Shown piece by piece: positions 1 to 10,176 of a stretch of DNA of 64,000 nt (the stretch's first letter is position 1; every line of letters starts with the position of its first letter). The notes beneath the pieces are model-generated. The model had not been told where the DNA came from. It worked only from the letters and a program-made list of their open reading frames with translations, and made no database searches. The DNA is taken from contig CM059623.1 of the NCBI GenBank assembly GCA_030435675.1, forward strand, positions 14,817,592 to 14,881,591. Reading direction: 5' to 3'. Source of the stretch: Steinernema hermaphroditum (Eukaryota; Nematoda; Chromadorea; Rhabditida; Steinernematidae). Made by a program: the position numbers and the translations under genes.

Positions 1-674
1 TCAAAAACTGCAAAAGAACGCAAGACCTAGCACCCTCAGAGACATAGCGGCAGTAGAGAGGTAGGGCTTTGGATGTTTGTGTGGCTCATTGCGAACGCTC
101 TTCGTTTGTAGGCTGGTCGTATCGGGCTCGGTCCCACTCGGGTCCTTATTTTGTGTAGGTTCCCCGTGTTCACGGAAAAATACACACGCACACAAAGAGA
201 CCAATGAACCCGTCGGTTCTCCGTTTATATATATGTACAAGGGATTTTAGCGCTATTTGGAGGAATGGAAGTGGCTTCATTTCCTGGTCTGGAATGCGAA
301 CTCCAAGACGCTCTGCTATGTGCCGTCTCCCGCGACAAAGTGATCCTACGTTCTAGGAAGTAGGTAATAGCATCAGACCCCCTCACTTAAAACCTCCTTT
401 CAGTAATCAGATACTGATTTACGATCGCGAAAGTCACAGAGTAAATAGACATAACTGTCTCAATGGTCACTGTCAAAGGGTTTACATACAAGGTTTCGTC
501 TATACATAAGTGCTCTTCAGAGATGTTTTTAGTCGCTTCTACGTCCGCGGTTCCACATTTTACACTCTTATGAACGGGAAGTGGATAACTTTTTCGTTCG
601 AAGTTATGAAAGAAATCGTCATTAATGACCGTTTGGCGTTTTCAAAACTATCTTTTTTTGATGTTGTATTGTAG
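1..674. other. non-coding stretch, nothing recognised
   Basis: No reading frame here has recognisable protein character on either strand. The sequence is of mixed composition without clear tandem or inverted repeats. It probably includes intron or intergenic DNA upstream of the exon-like segment that starts at about 675. Confidence 0.4.
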
Positions 675-1063
675 GGCCATCTTTTGCCATCTTCACCCAC
701 AGAGATCGCCTCTACGCGTTGGATGACGGAAAACTTTACTCATTGGATCTTAGCAATGCCGGAGAACGAATCGAACTTTTGGATGGAGAAGCGATAGAAG
801 GAGACAAAATGAACGACTATTTCTTGAAGACGCATACAGTTGGCGATGATGTTTTCATTGTGCGTGTGTGCCGTGACGATGTACGCGATATCTGTCAACT
901 CTGGAGACTAAATATGACGTTAGGTGAACTTCATCAATTGAACCTGAATTCAATTCGTTGCAGGAATCGTAAGATTGAGAAAATACCAACAGAAATGCCT
1001 CGTTGGTCAAATTGCGCTTTTTGCGGCAATGCACTTTACTTTACACAATATGATCCTAAGTAG
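675..1063 (+). pseudogene. fragment of an unrecognised gene (exon-like)
   Basis: A splice-acceptor-like TTGTAG at 669-674 opens into a frame that runs to a TAG ending at 1063. It includes the stretch DRLYALDDGKLYSLDLSNAG, which has the look of a beta-propeller or kelch-type strand repeat. No start codon lies near the acceptor and there is no continuation downstream, where an X-type repeat fragment begins about 40 bases after the stop. The words ATACCAACAGAAAT occur at about 983 and again at about 1068, flanking the stop, which suggests a small duplication or rearrangement. I do not recognise the family. It could be a terminal exon of a gene that begins outside the window or a dead fragment. 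Confidence 0.3.
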
Positions 1064-1101
1064 GTAATACCAACAGAAATACCATTGGATCTTCGACATG
1101 A

Positions 1102-1270
1102 CTCGTGTCGCGGTGGCGAGCGGTCGGTCCCTCCGGTCGCTCTCTGAGTGTCTGGTCGGTCAGATGGCAAATCCCGTGGCAGTTGTGACTGTTCCGGCTT
1201 CCAGAGGGAATTGGGACACCCGGAAGCCGTCACGGACCATCAGATTTGAGCACAGAAGCGTGCGCTGTCT
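1102..1270 (-). repeat. fragment of repeat X (internally deleted)
   Basis: Contains the X signature GGTCGGTCCCTCCGGTCGCT, the CACCCGGAAGCCGT box, and then jumps directly to the GGACCATCAGATT..GAGCACAGAAGCG part. About 110 bases present in the full copies (for example 43,380-43,500) are missing. It diverges from the copies in the arms, so it is an older insertion. Confidence 0.75.
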
Positions 1271-1448
1271 ATCTGGAAGATCTATCTGGAAGACGACTCT
1301 TCGGAACATTTCGCAGCTGAATAATGACGAATAAGCAGTTCCAAATGAATCCACAGTTCCATACTTCGGAATATTCCAATTATCGTTTTTTGGACCAAAT
1401 CCCGGTATCAAAAACAACTTCTATTCGAGTTACCGATTCTAACAGCTA

Positions 1449-2086
1449 CCTAACCAATCCATGCCCAGTTTACAATCTAAACAGCTAAAGCATTTCAATT
1501 ATCTTCTTTATTATTGCCACCTGGCGTCTGGGACATGTTTACCATCTCTCTGCCATGAATAATACCGATTCTACGAAGTAATCCACTTATCCTAGCCATA
1601 ACAGCTACCGTAATGCCTCAAAAACAAGCCTTCATGCATTCTTCTTTTCATCAGTTCGGTTATACTTACCAAGAACTTGTTTTTCTGTCGTCTCCTTAAG
1701 AATTCATAGCTCAGGTGACTTATAGAAGCCATTCATGGGATAATAAAACAAGACCATCAATCTCAGATTGTTTTTAGGTCATTTTCGATATGCGTATTTG
1801 TGGTGAGTGCGTGCACATGTACTCATTAGACTGGGAAATGATGTGTAGTGCCTCTTCTCCTACAAGGTCACATCTTTTAGATATTAGCAAAGCCACATTG
1901 TGTTAGGTCACTTTCATGCGTTTGTTCTGGGTAATTGTATGCGTACTCACACCAGGATATGATGAGATAGAAATGAGTCGTAGTAGGGGTGCACCCGGTT
2001 TGAACAAACCGGTATCAGCCAGAAGGCGAGGGATTCGGATCGACCCACAGAATGCCTTCCTAACCAATCCATGCCCAGTTTACAAT
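1449..2086 (+). repeat. 28-bp direct repeat pair, about 610 bp apart
   Basis: A 28-base word beginning CCTAACCAATCCATGCCCAG occurs exactly at 1,449-1,476 and at 2,059-2,086. The flanks differ. It may be left over from a segmental duplication or mark two copies of a dispersed repeat. The DNA between the copies has no recognisable gene. A hAT-like terminus TAGGGGTGCAC lies near 1,984, and its reverse complement occurs near 62,563. Confidence 0.6.
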
Positions 2087-2127
2087 TCATCGAAAACCAA
2101 GTGGACCATTCCACCAGAGATCGGAAC

Positions 2128-2310
2128 GAGTCCGGGCTCGAGTCCGCGGACTCGAGTCCGGACTCGGACTCGATGGACTCGGACTCGGACTCGACACCAT
2201 TTTGAGGGTCGAGTCCGGACTCGGACTCGGACTCGATGGCGCCAATAACATCGAGTCCGGACTCGGGACTCGAGTCCAAATCGAATCCGGACTCGAGCCC
2301 GAATCGAGTC
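2128..2310. repeat. tandem GAGTCCGGACTCG array (palindromic units)
   Basis: Many units of GAGTCC/GGACTCG are arranged so that the 14-base palindrome CGAGTCCGGACTCG recurs, interrupted by short unique pieces near 2,197 and 2,240. The apparent open frames across it are low-complexity translations (RTRTRTR, SESESES) and are not genes. Confidence 0.85.
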
Positions 2311-2938
2311 CTGCTGGACGGCCGTGAATTGAATTGAATGAAGAAATAAAGCACCGCGGCGAAGCCGAAAACATGGTCCTGCCGCGATCACCCTGGCGCA
2401 ACACGTCATTTCTTTCTTTTTGTTTTTACCGGCGCGTGCTTACTCATGTTCGTCGCTTGGTATATAACATTTTGCGGCAAGTTTCGTTGAAATACATGGT
2501 TTACAAACGGTTTGATGAGTCTAATATTCAGACCAGGAGCCGATTACAGCCTCAATTCATTTCAATAAATCACACCCAATTGAAGGTCGGCTCCACCATG
2601 TCAGTTTTAAGTTTTGATTGTGTAAAAAATCCATGAATATAGTCCTGTGATTCTTTTTAATTTCTGACTGTGGTAGCCATTTTTTAAACTACATTTAGAT
2701 CGAATTGAGGCTGTTTTGATGGCTCTTTGATTATTTTTGAATGGATGTTTGATGTCATTTGATGTCTGATGAATAATCAAATACTGAACGAAAAACGTGA
2801 CAGCAGACATTCAAGTAAAAATCCGAAGTTAAAAAAGTGGTTAATCTCAATTTACGGTTTCGTGAAACCTCAAAAAAATTTTTTTTATGAAATAGCGTAC
2901 TACTGCCATATTTTTTGACAAGAAGTAGGGATGTGCCC

Positions 2939-3317
2939 AGAGACGGAATGCCACACGCAACGGCTGGAGCATACATGGACAGAATAAGCACGAATATCGG
3001 TGGCTAAATTTGCTTCGCCAGTGTGCATAGAGTAGTTAAATAATTGATCTACACTTTCGAATTCAGATTTCGAAACTTTGGATGCAAAAATCGGAAGAAA
3101 ATCCAACGGCTGACTCCAACCGGCTGGGCCAACCGGTTGGAGCCAGCCGTTGGATTTTCTCTCAATTTTTGAATTGAAAGCTGCGGTATCCGGTAACGAA
3201 AGTGTAGATTAATTATTTAACTACTCTATGCGCACTGGCGAAGCAAATTAGGCAAACGATATCCGTGCTTATTCTGGCCATGTATGCTCCAGCCTTTGCG
3301 TGTGGTATTCCATCTCT
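2939..3317. repeat. foldback element, arms of about 185 bp
   Basis: The sequence from 2,939 is matched in reverse complement by sequence ending at 3,317, with the centre near 3,128 (CGGCTGGGCCAACCGG). The arms share long blocks such as TGGAGCATACATGG and ATTTAACTACTCTATGC but carry mismatches and small indels. A nearly spacer-less palindrome like this is typical of a foldback element or a palindromic MITE. No coding capacity is seen. Confidence 0.75.
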
Positions 3318-3538
3318 AGATGTGCCTCAAAAACGTTTAAACAACCCGATTGGTCATCAGCACTGGACAAAGCGCATAGTGTACCCAAGGAAAGATTGCT
3401 GAAATCGAAAGCGCAAATGTCCTAGTACCTCACGACCCACCTACGCCCTCGCAAGATAGAAGAAACGTTCTATCCTTTTGTCGCAGTCCCTTTGAAGCTT
3501 CTATCAATCTGCGACAGGATCCCATCGGAGCAGCTTCC

Positions 3539-3605
3539 GAGTCCGGACTCGGACTCGGACTCGACGTAAAATTTTACTCGAGTCCGGACTCGGACTCGGA
3601 CTCGA
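3539..3605. repeat. short GAGTCCGGACTCG array
   Basis: Two near-identical copies of a block beginning CGAGTCCGGACTCGGACTCG flank a 14-base AT-rich spacer. This is the same motif family as the array at 2,128-2,310, and a decayed version lies near 4,438. Confidence 0.8.
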
Positions 3606-4985
3606 TGACTTTTTTGGTCGAATTCCGATCACTGCATTCCACTGTACTCCATCATTTCACTTATTTTCAAGCCTATCTATACTAATAAATATCACAAGTA
3701 ACCTGAATACGATATTCGCTTCGATGAATCACATCATCCAACGATAACAAAACTGCCATTTGGCATGAGTTATCGGCTCATAAAGCATTTAAATAACGAC
3801 TTCCGTGGAAAACAGCTCTAGAAAAATGAGATCCTGTCACGCGCTTATGGGAACATGATGCTTATTAGTGGATGATACCATAGATCAGTGTTTGCACAAA
3901 GGCTGTTTTGAAGAGAGGCCATATTTCCATCGTTCTTCTCCATGAGGATTAAATAAGAGACGTCCCAGGCATCTAAATGAGTCATTAGGTCATGCAAAGA
4001 TTTCCCTCAGGAACTGATGTTTATTTGACAACAGAAGTGCATCAGATGGTGTGTTTTTTAAGACAGAAATGGTACTTTTAAGGCATACCAAATCATCCTC
4101 GTAGTACTTTGTTGGAGGGTTGGTAATAGAAAGGCTAACTTCCTTGTTAGATTCCCGCGCCATGAGACCTGTTCCGTGTGAGATCCCCATGTGAGTCACA
4201 AGGTGAGGCTCGCGAAAGCAAGTAGGAAATAATCATGAATATTTTCATTTGCTTCTTCCTTCTATGACTCAGTTGTTGAACTGCGAAGAAAGTGTCATAT
4301 CATAGTGGACGTCCACGATGGCTCCCTTCATAGCACTCCTGTTCCATTCAATATCGTAGATTCTTGAGGGTCACAAACCTTCGCCACAAGAAAATGGGCA
4401 AAGAAGCATCCAAATTTGTCAAAAACTTTAGAAACTACGAGTCCGGACTTGAATTCGTTTCGTACTCGTTTTGGTCCTTCAAATCCGGACCAGGATCAGG
4501 ATCACTGACCTACATTACTAAACAAGTTATGCCATGAAATACGCGCATTAAGACTCAAATTGACGCGGAAATGTGTGTAGTCATCAGCATTAGTTATCAG
4601 CGGAATGTCGCCCCAGTTGAATTGTGCTATTCGAATATTGGTGAAAGGGTCAATGGTGGTTTCGTTGCTTAAAAGTTATTGTATAAGTGCTCTTATGAGT
4701 TCGCTGAAAGATGTGAATTCGTAGGCCAGCTCAAGTACTACGACACAAGAATCGCTTTACCACAGTTTTGTCGGATATTTTCCATATATTTAGCTGGATT
4801 TTCCAGCTCGAAAATATGTGAAGTTAATGAACAAGGCACAACATGTCTCCATAATCCATAAAATAACGAATCGAAGAGCGTCTCTCAGTGTTTTTCCATC
4901 AAAACAGTTACTCTCGGAACTTCTTTACTTCACTTAAAAGACGGTACTTTCATACTTAGTCGACATAAAAGCAGCGTCATTTTGT
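3606..4985. other. intergenic, no gene seen
   Basis: AT-rich sequence with only short random open frames and no recognisable protein. A degenerate copy of the GAGTCCGGACT motif lies near 4,438. Confidence 0.4.
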
Positions 4986-5041
4986 GTTTACGAGTTTACG
5001 AGTTTATTTCTCGTATCAAAGGCTTACGCCTTGCGAGACGT
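4986..5041 (-). repeat. X-type 3' terminal hairpin and (CTCGTAAA)n tail
   Basis: Read on the minus strand, this is TCTCG-C-AAGGC-GTAA-GCCTT-TGATA-CGAGA followed by AATAAACTCGTAAACTCGTA. It is the same stem-loop plus short-repeat tail found at the end of the X repeats at 11,062-11,092, 44,587-44,617, 46,613-46,643 and 48,844-48,874. The rest of X is absent here, as expected for a severely 5'-truncated retroposon copy. The loop GTAA is a GNRA-type tetraloop. Confidence 0.6.
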
Positions 5042-5736
5042 CATATATATGCACAAGAAACACATTATCACTCCGTAGTCGCCGGGTCATTTTGTGACCT
5101 ATTCGTTATTCCAGTCATTCGAACCACAATATGACATCTGAACTCTTAAAGCTACCTTTGAAAGTTCATTTTGAATCTGTCATTTTGACTGAATTTGATG
5201 TAGAGGGCTAGGTAAAAACGTGGATATGGCAGCGTGATATGATGAGTGGTATAAAATATGAGTGGTACGAAACATTTATGGAAGGGAGAACATGGATCAG
5301 GGTGCTCGCAGTGGAATCATCTTCGTGGACATCGACATCGTTTTTCATTTTCTTGGCCATTTTCATTCATGGATGGCCATGGATCGGCATATCCATGTCT
5401 ATGTTTTATACCTACCTGATTTAGAATTCATTTTCATGCGTTTGTAAGTAGGTGGCTTGATCTTTTTATGGCCTGGTAGACACTCTTGGGAACGAACCCT
5501 ATCTGGGATACTCGATATAACATAGCCCTGCTCTCATTCCCTCGCCATATAAACTAAACCTGTACGCTCCCCTTACATGCTCCCCAGTCCACCAACGAAG
5601 TAATTGAACTCTACCTGATTCATGTTATCCCTCTTCTCATCTCATCTACATAATTTTATGTTATCAGTCCTGACAGCCGCACACTGAATCATCCGCACGT
5701 CACAAAAAAATCGCCACCATATACAAGACAATCGTG

Positions 5737-5999
5737 TCAGTAGCAAATCACTTGGCCGAAGTAGATCTGAGGTCTGAAGCCCGCCGGGCAGATGGATCTC
5801 TTGAGTGGGATTCGAGCGATTTCCTCGCCGAACGCGCTGTCCGCTCCATATGCATCTGGAAGGTCTTCTAAAACTAAGAGATCGCGTGTGGACACCTACC
5901 AGCCTTGTTCGCTCCGACGACATTGACCAATTTGAGGGCCGAAGAGGTGGAAGCGAATACGGCGGCGGCGACGATGAAGATCAGGAAAGACGTCTTCAT
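5737..5999 (-). CDS. secreted Cys-Cys peptide precursor (76 aa, two exons)
   Basis: Exon 1 is 5,999-5,900 and exon 2 is 5,867-5,737. The 32-base intron starts GTAGGT and ends TTTTAG, and the phases join exactly (231 bases in total). An acceptor-like CCATTTCAG ends 6 bases before the ATG, which suggests a trans-spliced start. The product begins MKTSFLIFIVAAAVFASTSS, a clear signal peptide. An acidic spacer follows, then LKR (residues 55-57), a dibasic processing site, and the C-terminal 19 residues SICPAGFRPQIYFGQVICY with two cysteines 15 positions apart. This is the architecture of a neuropeptide, hormone or small secreted effector precursor, in which prohormone convertase would release a disulfide-looped peptide. 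I do not recognise the peptide family. The tiny intron is short even for a nematode and should be confirmed. Confidence 0.6.
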
Positions 6000-6543
6000 G
6001 GTTGGCTGAAATGGAAATGAGGAAGGAGCGAGTGGGCAACAAGGTAATTAATGCCACGGAAATTAGAATCTTAATGAATTGTGGGCGACAGCCCGACTCG
6101 AGGGGCGGACGCTTTCTCATCGAGCATGGATAGACGCGCCGCCCCTCTAGGGAAGGGGTTGTCTCTAGCAGTGTTGTTATGAGGAAGTTGTCTTCGGAAG
6201 ATTGAGGTTTTATGCGAAAACAGAGGCTCCTGGGGTTGGACAGTCATCTATCATGAACACACTCTTTGGTCTGAAGAAGCAGTTGTTTCTAGGTTCAAAG
6301 GCCATATTCTTTGGGTCCCTTTAGAAGTCTAACCTTGGAAACAGCTATAAAAAGGTATCATGAAGACGAAGATGGCTTGGATGCTAATCCGCTGTCCGCC
6401 AGTTTATTTTTCATCTTCTCTTCGCACGCCGAATAATTGTTCTATAGTGTCGCCATAACGGCTGGACAGATACCTCTGTGGCGAAACCAGCTGATAGAAA
6501 TAAATTTATTGCAGTTACCAAGTTCACAACAACCTATCACATC

Positions 6544-7626
6544 TCAATTCAACTTGGGGAGTCCACCAACGACGCCCGACTCGATGCCACACTCGTCGAC
6601 GCCACGGAGAATGCGGAAGAGTCCCCGCTCGCCCCAGTCCTCGTTCCACGAGTTCACCACCAGCCAGAAGGGGATGCCGTGCTCCTCGCCCCAGCCGATA
6701 AGTTTGACAGCGTGGCCGCCCTCCGAAGCGCCTGCCTGGTGGAAGTAGATGCCGCCGGCGTAGGAGAGGAAGTCCTCGTGGACATCGAATGCGATTTCCA
6801 CGGGCCCGTGTGTCATCAGCTCCTTTTGGATGGCCTCGACGTCGTCGGCGACGGCGTAGGCGCTGGCGCCGAAGTACTTGTCCTCGTCGTAGGCGCGGTC
6901 GTAGGAGGACTGACAGGAGCGCTGACACTGGGGCGTCGGGAAGAGGTCATGCGGGCAGGGCTGGAAGTGGGTCTTGTTGGAGTGGTGCTCGCAGGGAGGG
7001 AAGGGATAGGGCCGGCAGCCGGCGTTCTGTGTGAAGTTGGAGCCGGTGACGATGCCGTCGGTCACCCAGAACTTCCACGCGCTCAGAGGATCTCCTCCGT
7101 TGCATCCGAATCCACATTCCGTGCAGCAGCTCAGAAGGTCTGCGGCGCTGAGCCTGACTTGGAGCTTCCCCTTCGAGGCGATGCAGATACGGTCGGACAT
7201 AGCCTCGGTGGCGCCGAAGGACCAGCAGGAGCCGCAGGAGGACTGGTCCCGCACTTCGCGGATGCTCGCGCAGTCGGGCCAGCGCTGCCGGGCGTCGAAA
7301 CTCTTCGGGATGTCCATCTTGAGGTCTTTTGTTGCCGAGAGGATGTTCTTCGCCTCGGCCGAGTGGCGAACCTTGACCGTGCCCATCAGACCTCTCTTCG
7401 CGCCAGGACCGTAGTTGTTCGTCTTCGTGTTCAGCTCGGCCTTCCAGAGGTTCTGGTGGCTGTTGACGTAGGCGACCAGTTCTTCGCCGCTCAGCTTCTC
7501 GGCGTAGCGAGAGATCTTCCGATTAGCGAAGGGGGTGTTCTTGAGATCTAAGACCCTAGGGTGGGCGAATCCGAACAGCAATAAAAGGAGAAAGGCGCCT
7601 CGGAGCAGAGGAGTTAAAAAGACCAT
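6544..7626 (-). CDS. cathepsin B-like cysteine protease (left copy)
   Basis: A 360-aa intronless preproenzyme of family C1A. Residues 1-22 form a signal peptide (LLLLLFGFA), a propeptide follows, and the mature domain begins near 107. The active-site motif is QSSCGSCW with Cys134. His305 lies in GGHAVKLIGWG and Asn325 in NSWNEDWG. The occluding loop CRPYPFPPCEHHS (204-216) carries the paired histidines typical of cathepsin B, which give dipeptidyl-carboxypeptidase activity. All catalytic residues are present, so the protein should be active in lysosome, gut lumen or secretion. An acceptor-like GATCTCAG lies just upstream of the ATG. The protein is identical to the right copy (55,224-56,306); the only base change I found is a synonymous Leu codon at 6,700. 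Confidence 0.95.
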   Translation of the reverse strand: MVFLTPLLRGAFLLLLLFGFAHPRVLDLKNTPFANRKISRYAEKLSGEELVAYVNSHQNLWKAELNTKTNNYGPGAKRGLMGTVKVRHSAEAKNILSATKDLKMDIPKSFDARQRWPDCASIREVRDQSSCGSCWSFGATEAMSDRICIASKGKLQVRLSAADLLSCCTECGFGCNGGDPLSAWKFWVTDGIVTGSNFTQNAGCRPYPFPPCEHHSNKTHFQPCPHDLFPTPQCQRSCQSSYDRAYDEDKYFGASAYAVADDVEAIQKELMTHGPVEIAFDVHEDFLSYAGGIYFHQAGASEGGHAVKLIGWGEEHGIPFWLVVNSWNEDWGERGLFRILRGVDECGIESGVVGGLPKLN

Positions 7627-7680
7627 GGTTGTACTGAGATCAGCACTGGATCTGTATGACTATTAGTCGATGGAAACACT

Positions 7681-7995
7681 TTAAATACCGGCGATTTCCC
7701 CATTGCGATGCGAAATTTGCATCGCCCTAAGCATTGGAAGCCAAACTTCGTTGCAGCATCGCATGACATATGACACCAAAGGTACACTTCTCAAAAAATC
7801 GTGCCAAACGGAGAAATTCCGAGAATAGGCGATCCATAAAAGAAGCTCCAGAGCGTACTCCGGACAACTCTTATATTCGAAGCGGCTGTGTAAAGTTTGT
7901 AAAGCCATGTGAATATTGTCAGACGCAGCCACTAACAGCAGTTCACCACTTTCCAGCGCGCGATCTAAACTTTTTCCGAGATCCCATCGTCGCAT
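7681..7995 (-). CDS. small hypothetical ORF (104 aa, left copy)
   Basis: An open frame starting MRRWDLGKSLDRALESGE, with helical content (LLLVAASDNIHMALQTLHS) and no signal peptide or known motif. The first 40 or so bases (CAGAATGCGACGATGGGATC and onward) recur at about 46,560-46,600 next to an X-type hairpin. At least that part therefore belongs to a dispersed sequence. The frame lies between cathepsin B and a hAT-type MITE and is conserved only because the whole arm is. It may not be a gene. Confidence 0.2.
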   Translation of the reverse strand: MRRWDLGKSLDRALESGELLLVAASDNIHMALQTLHSRFEYKSCPEYALELLLWIAYSRNFSVWHDFLRSVPLVSYVMRCCNEVWLPMLRAMQISHRNGEIAGI

Positions 7996-8101
7996 TCTGT
8001 TTGACGTCTTCAAAACGGTTCTACAACCGATTCAAACCTCCAAACGCGATGGTAACATTCGCGTATCGGCGCTTTTGCAACGCGACTCAGCGACTCGGCA
8101 C

Positions 8102-8460
8102 CACGGCTGTGCGAGTTTTGAGTTTTGAGTTTTGGGGTTTTGAGGCCTTTTTTGGGTTTTGAGTTTTGACTTTTTGGCAAAACTCGACTCAAAACTCGGC
8201 CTTGAAGCACTGTCCATGCTGGACGCGAGAGGGTCTTCTCCGTGGCATCACTGCCACTGGTCAATCTCCGAAGGTCGGCGACACCCGAAAATCTCCAAAA
8301 GCTACTGTTTCTAAACTCAAACGGCTTTCTGGAAGACTTTGCTGAAGGAACTTTTACTGCATTTCTGTCACAAATGGCTTTAAGTTTTGAGTTTTGGTTT
8401 TGAGGTCGTCAAAAAAGTTTTGAGTTTTGACATCCGAGTTTTGAGTTTCGCACAGCCCTG
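8102..8460. mobile_element. hAT-type MITE (left copy), 359 bp
   Basis: Terminal inverted repeats are CACGGCTGTGCGAGTTTTGA at the left end and CAGGGCTGTGCGAAACTCAA read from the right end. They match except at one base in the first eight and then diverge slightly. The element is flanked by the exact 8-bp target duplication CTCGGCAC at 8,094-8,101 and 8,461-8,468. The CAGGG ends and 8-bp duplication indicate the hAT superfamily. It encodes nothing. Both ends consist of runs of GAGTTTT/TTTTGAG. It was present before the arms duplicated. Confidence 0.85.
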
Positions 8461-8574
8461 CTCGGCACCCGTTCACGAGCCATAAGTTTCTGCAGATTCT
8501 GCAGTGCAGAATACAGAAACGAATATCAATGATGCAGTACACACTGCATTAGTGAATCCTGAATACGGCTGTGA

Positions 8575-8630
8575 CTCTCACTCGTATCGCTGTGGCGATC
8601 GGTCGGTCCCTCCGGTCGCTCTCTGAGTGT
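8575..8630 (-). repeat. fragment of repeat X
   Basis: A segment of about 56 bases matches the X core GGTCGGTCCCTCCGGTCGCT with several differences. No other part of X is adjacent. Its mirror copy is at 54,220-54,275. Confidence 0.6.
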
Positions 8631-8934
8631 CCGCTTGAATAAAGGAAAGTCGTGCTCTCCTCTTAACCCCAAACCTCTCTCTTTTCGGAGTCCTCTCTCC
8701 TCGTGCCCCAGGCACACCTCGCGGGCAAAAACCTCCTCCGCGGATCTCGACCGACGAATATCTCACCTAATCCTTCTCAAAGACAATTCCAAATCAGCTC
8801 AAACTCAGCTCTAGACTTCAAGACTCAAAAGGGACACAAGGGTTCAACACAAAACTTTTATTCTGCCGAAGCAGACAATCTCCACCAGTTCTCGTACCGG
8901 GGGGACGGGCCGAGAGATCTCGCCGAGGCTTCTT

Positions 8935-9752
8935 TTATTGCGGCGATTCGGACTCTGGGGCGGTCGCGTTGCGTCGTGGCTTCTGGTCTTCAGCCGGCGG
9001 CTCGGGGACGTCGGATTCCTCGGCAGGGTCGGGGTCCTTCTCGTCGTCTTCGTGCTCCTCGCTCCATGCGATCCCCTTGAAGACGTCCTGCACGACGGGG
9101 ACGGCAGCGGCGAATCGGAGGCATCTAAATGTATCATATTACAGTACCGGAAGTGGTGCGAGGCTTATCTGATCGGCGGGCCGCTCTGTTGCGAAGAACA
9201 TCTGATCGCAATGTTTTGGGAATGAGCTAGTTTCCCGCATTGGGCTTTTTGTAGGCCCTCAACCCTTACAACTCACCCCTGCACCAAGATTTCGCCCTCG
9301 AAATCTGCTGAAGGTGATACTTACCGAGGCGTCCTCAGGGCTTCTTGATATTCATCGACCATACTCCTGGCTGCGACGAAGACCGGCGTCTGCCGAAAGT
9401 AGACCAAGCGGCGGCGAGCGAGCGTGAGGTGGGCTTCCTGGATCTTCTTCATGAGCGTCTTCCATTGGGCGATCTCCGTGGGCCGAGCCAGTAACTTCCA
9501 GCCGCAGTTACCGAGGTCTGTCGCGCTGACCACCGTCCACTCGGGGTCTTCAGGGACTTCGCTGCCGGTGGCGCTCATGCTGATGTGCGAGGAGCGCCAT
9601 GGGTACCTGGGCTGAGCCGGGGTGAGGATGTCGACCGTAAGAGTGTTGCCTCTTGGGAACAGAACTTCTCCACGATGGACTTCTTCCGCCACATACTTGC
9701 TGGCCTTCTCGATGCACTCATTCAGCAGGGGAAGTTGGAGACGGGCGCGCAT
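8935..9752 (-). CDS. uncharacterised conserved-arm gene, 205 aa (left copy)
   Basis: Exon 1 is 9,752-9,325 and exon 2 is 9,124-8,935, joined through a GTAAG donor and TTTAG acceptor in consistent phase (618 bases). An acceptor-like TTCTTACAG ends 10 bases before the ATG, suggesting trans-splicing. The protein starts MRARLQLPLLNEC. It has a mixed alpha/beta body of about 145 residues with the motifs VLFPRGNTLTVDILTPAQPR and TLARRRLVYFRQTPVF, and ends in an acidic, proline-rich tail (EEHEDDEKDPDPAEES). The stop codon overlaps an AATAAA signal. I do not recognise the family. The DNA is mirrored at 53,098-53,915 with the same protein. Confidence 0.7.
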
Positions 9753-10147
9753 CCTGTCAAGGCTGTAAGAATACACATGTCTGTAATAAATATGTAGTAA
9801 TTATAGAAGCTGTAGAAAGCAGAGAAAACACCGCGGAAAGGTTGGGAAAGCGACACAGAATAATGAAGTATCATTTAGGTAGAGGAAGACCATCTACGAA
9901 CACGGAAAACGACGAGGAACAACGAAACGACGACCAACAACGGAACATGCCATAAAAGGGCATCAATCGGACAAGCAGGACCACAGATGGAAAGCGAGGA
10001 CAACAGACAACGACGAACGCAGAAAACCCGGAGTCAAACGGTCAAGTTTAAAGCTTTTTAGAGGTGTTAGAAATCAAATAAAAATGGTTTCATTTTAGAA
10101 AACGAAAATGCAACTTTCCAACTTTCCAATCGATAAAGCGATGATTC

Positions 10148-10176
10148 ATAGGACCCGCGGACGCACCGGGTCCTAT
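10148..10176. other. junction scar with inverted templated insertion
   Basis: ATAGGACCCG (10,148-10,157) and CGGGTCCTAT (10,167-10,176) form a perfect 10-base inverted repeat around 9 bases. In the right arm the same flank (52,674-52,702) continues after GCACCGG into the retroelement and has no second half. The bases GTCCTAT (10,170-10,176) are therefore extra and copied from the neighbouring strand. They join the outer flank to the middle of the F-box-associated-like gene. Confidence 0.8.

Noticed and set aside
6478..7551. 357-codon plus-strand frame over the cathepsin B gene (also 55,299-56,171 on the minus strand)
   Set aside because: It is the antisense of a clear cathepsin B gene. The long frame follows from GC-rich third positions, and it has no recognisable domain.
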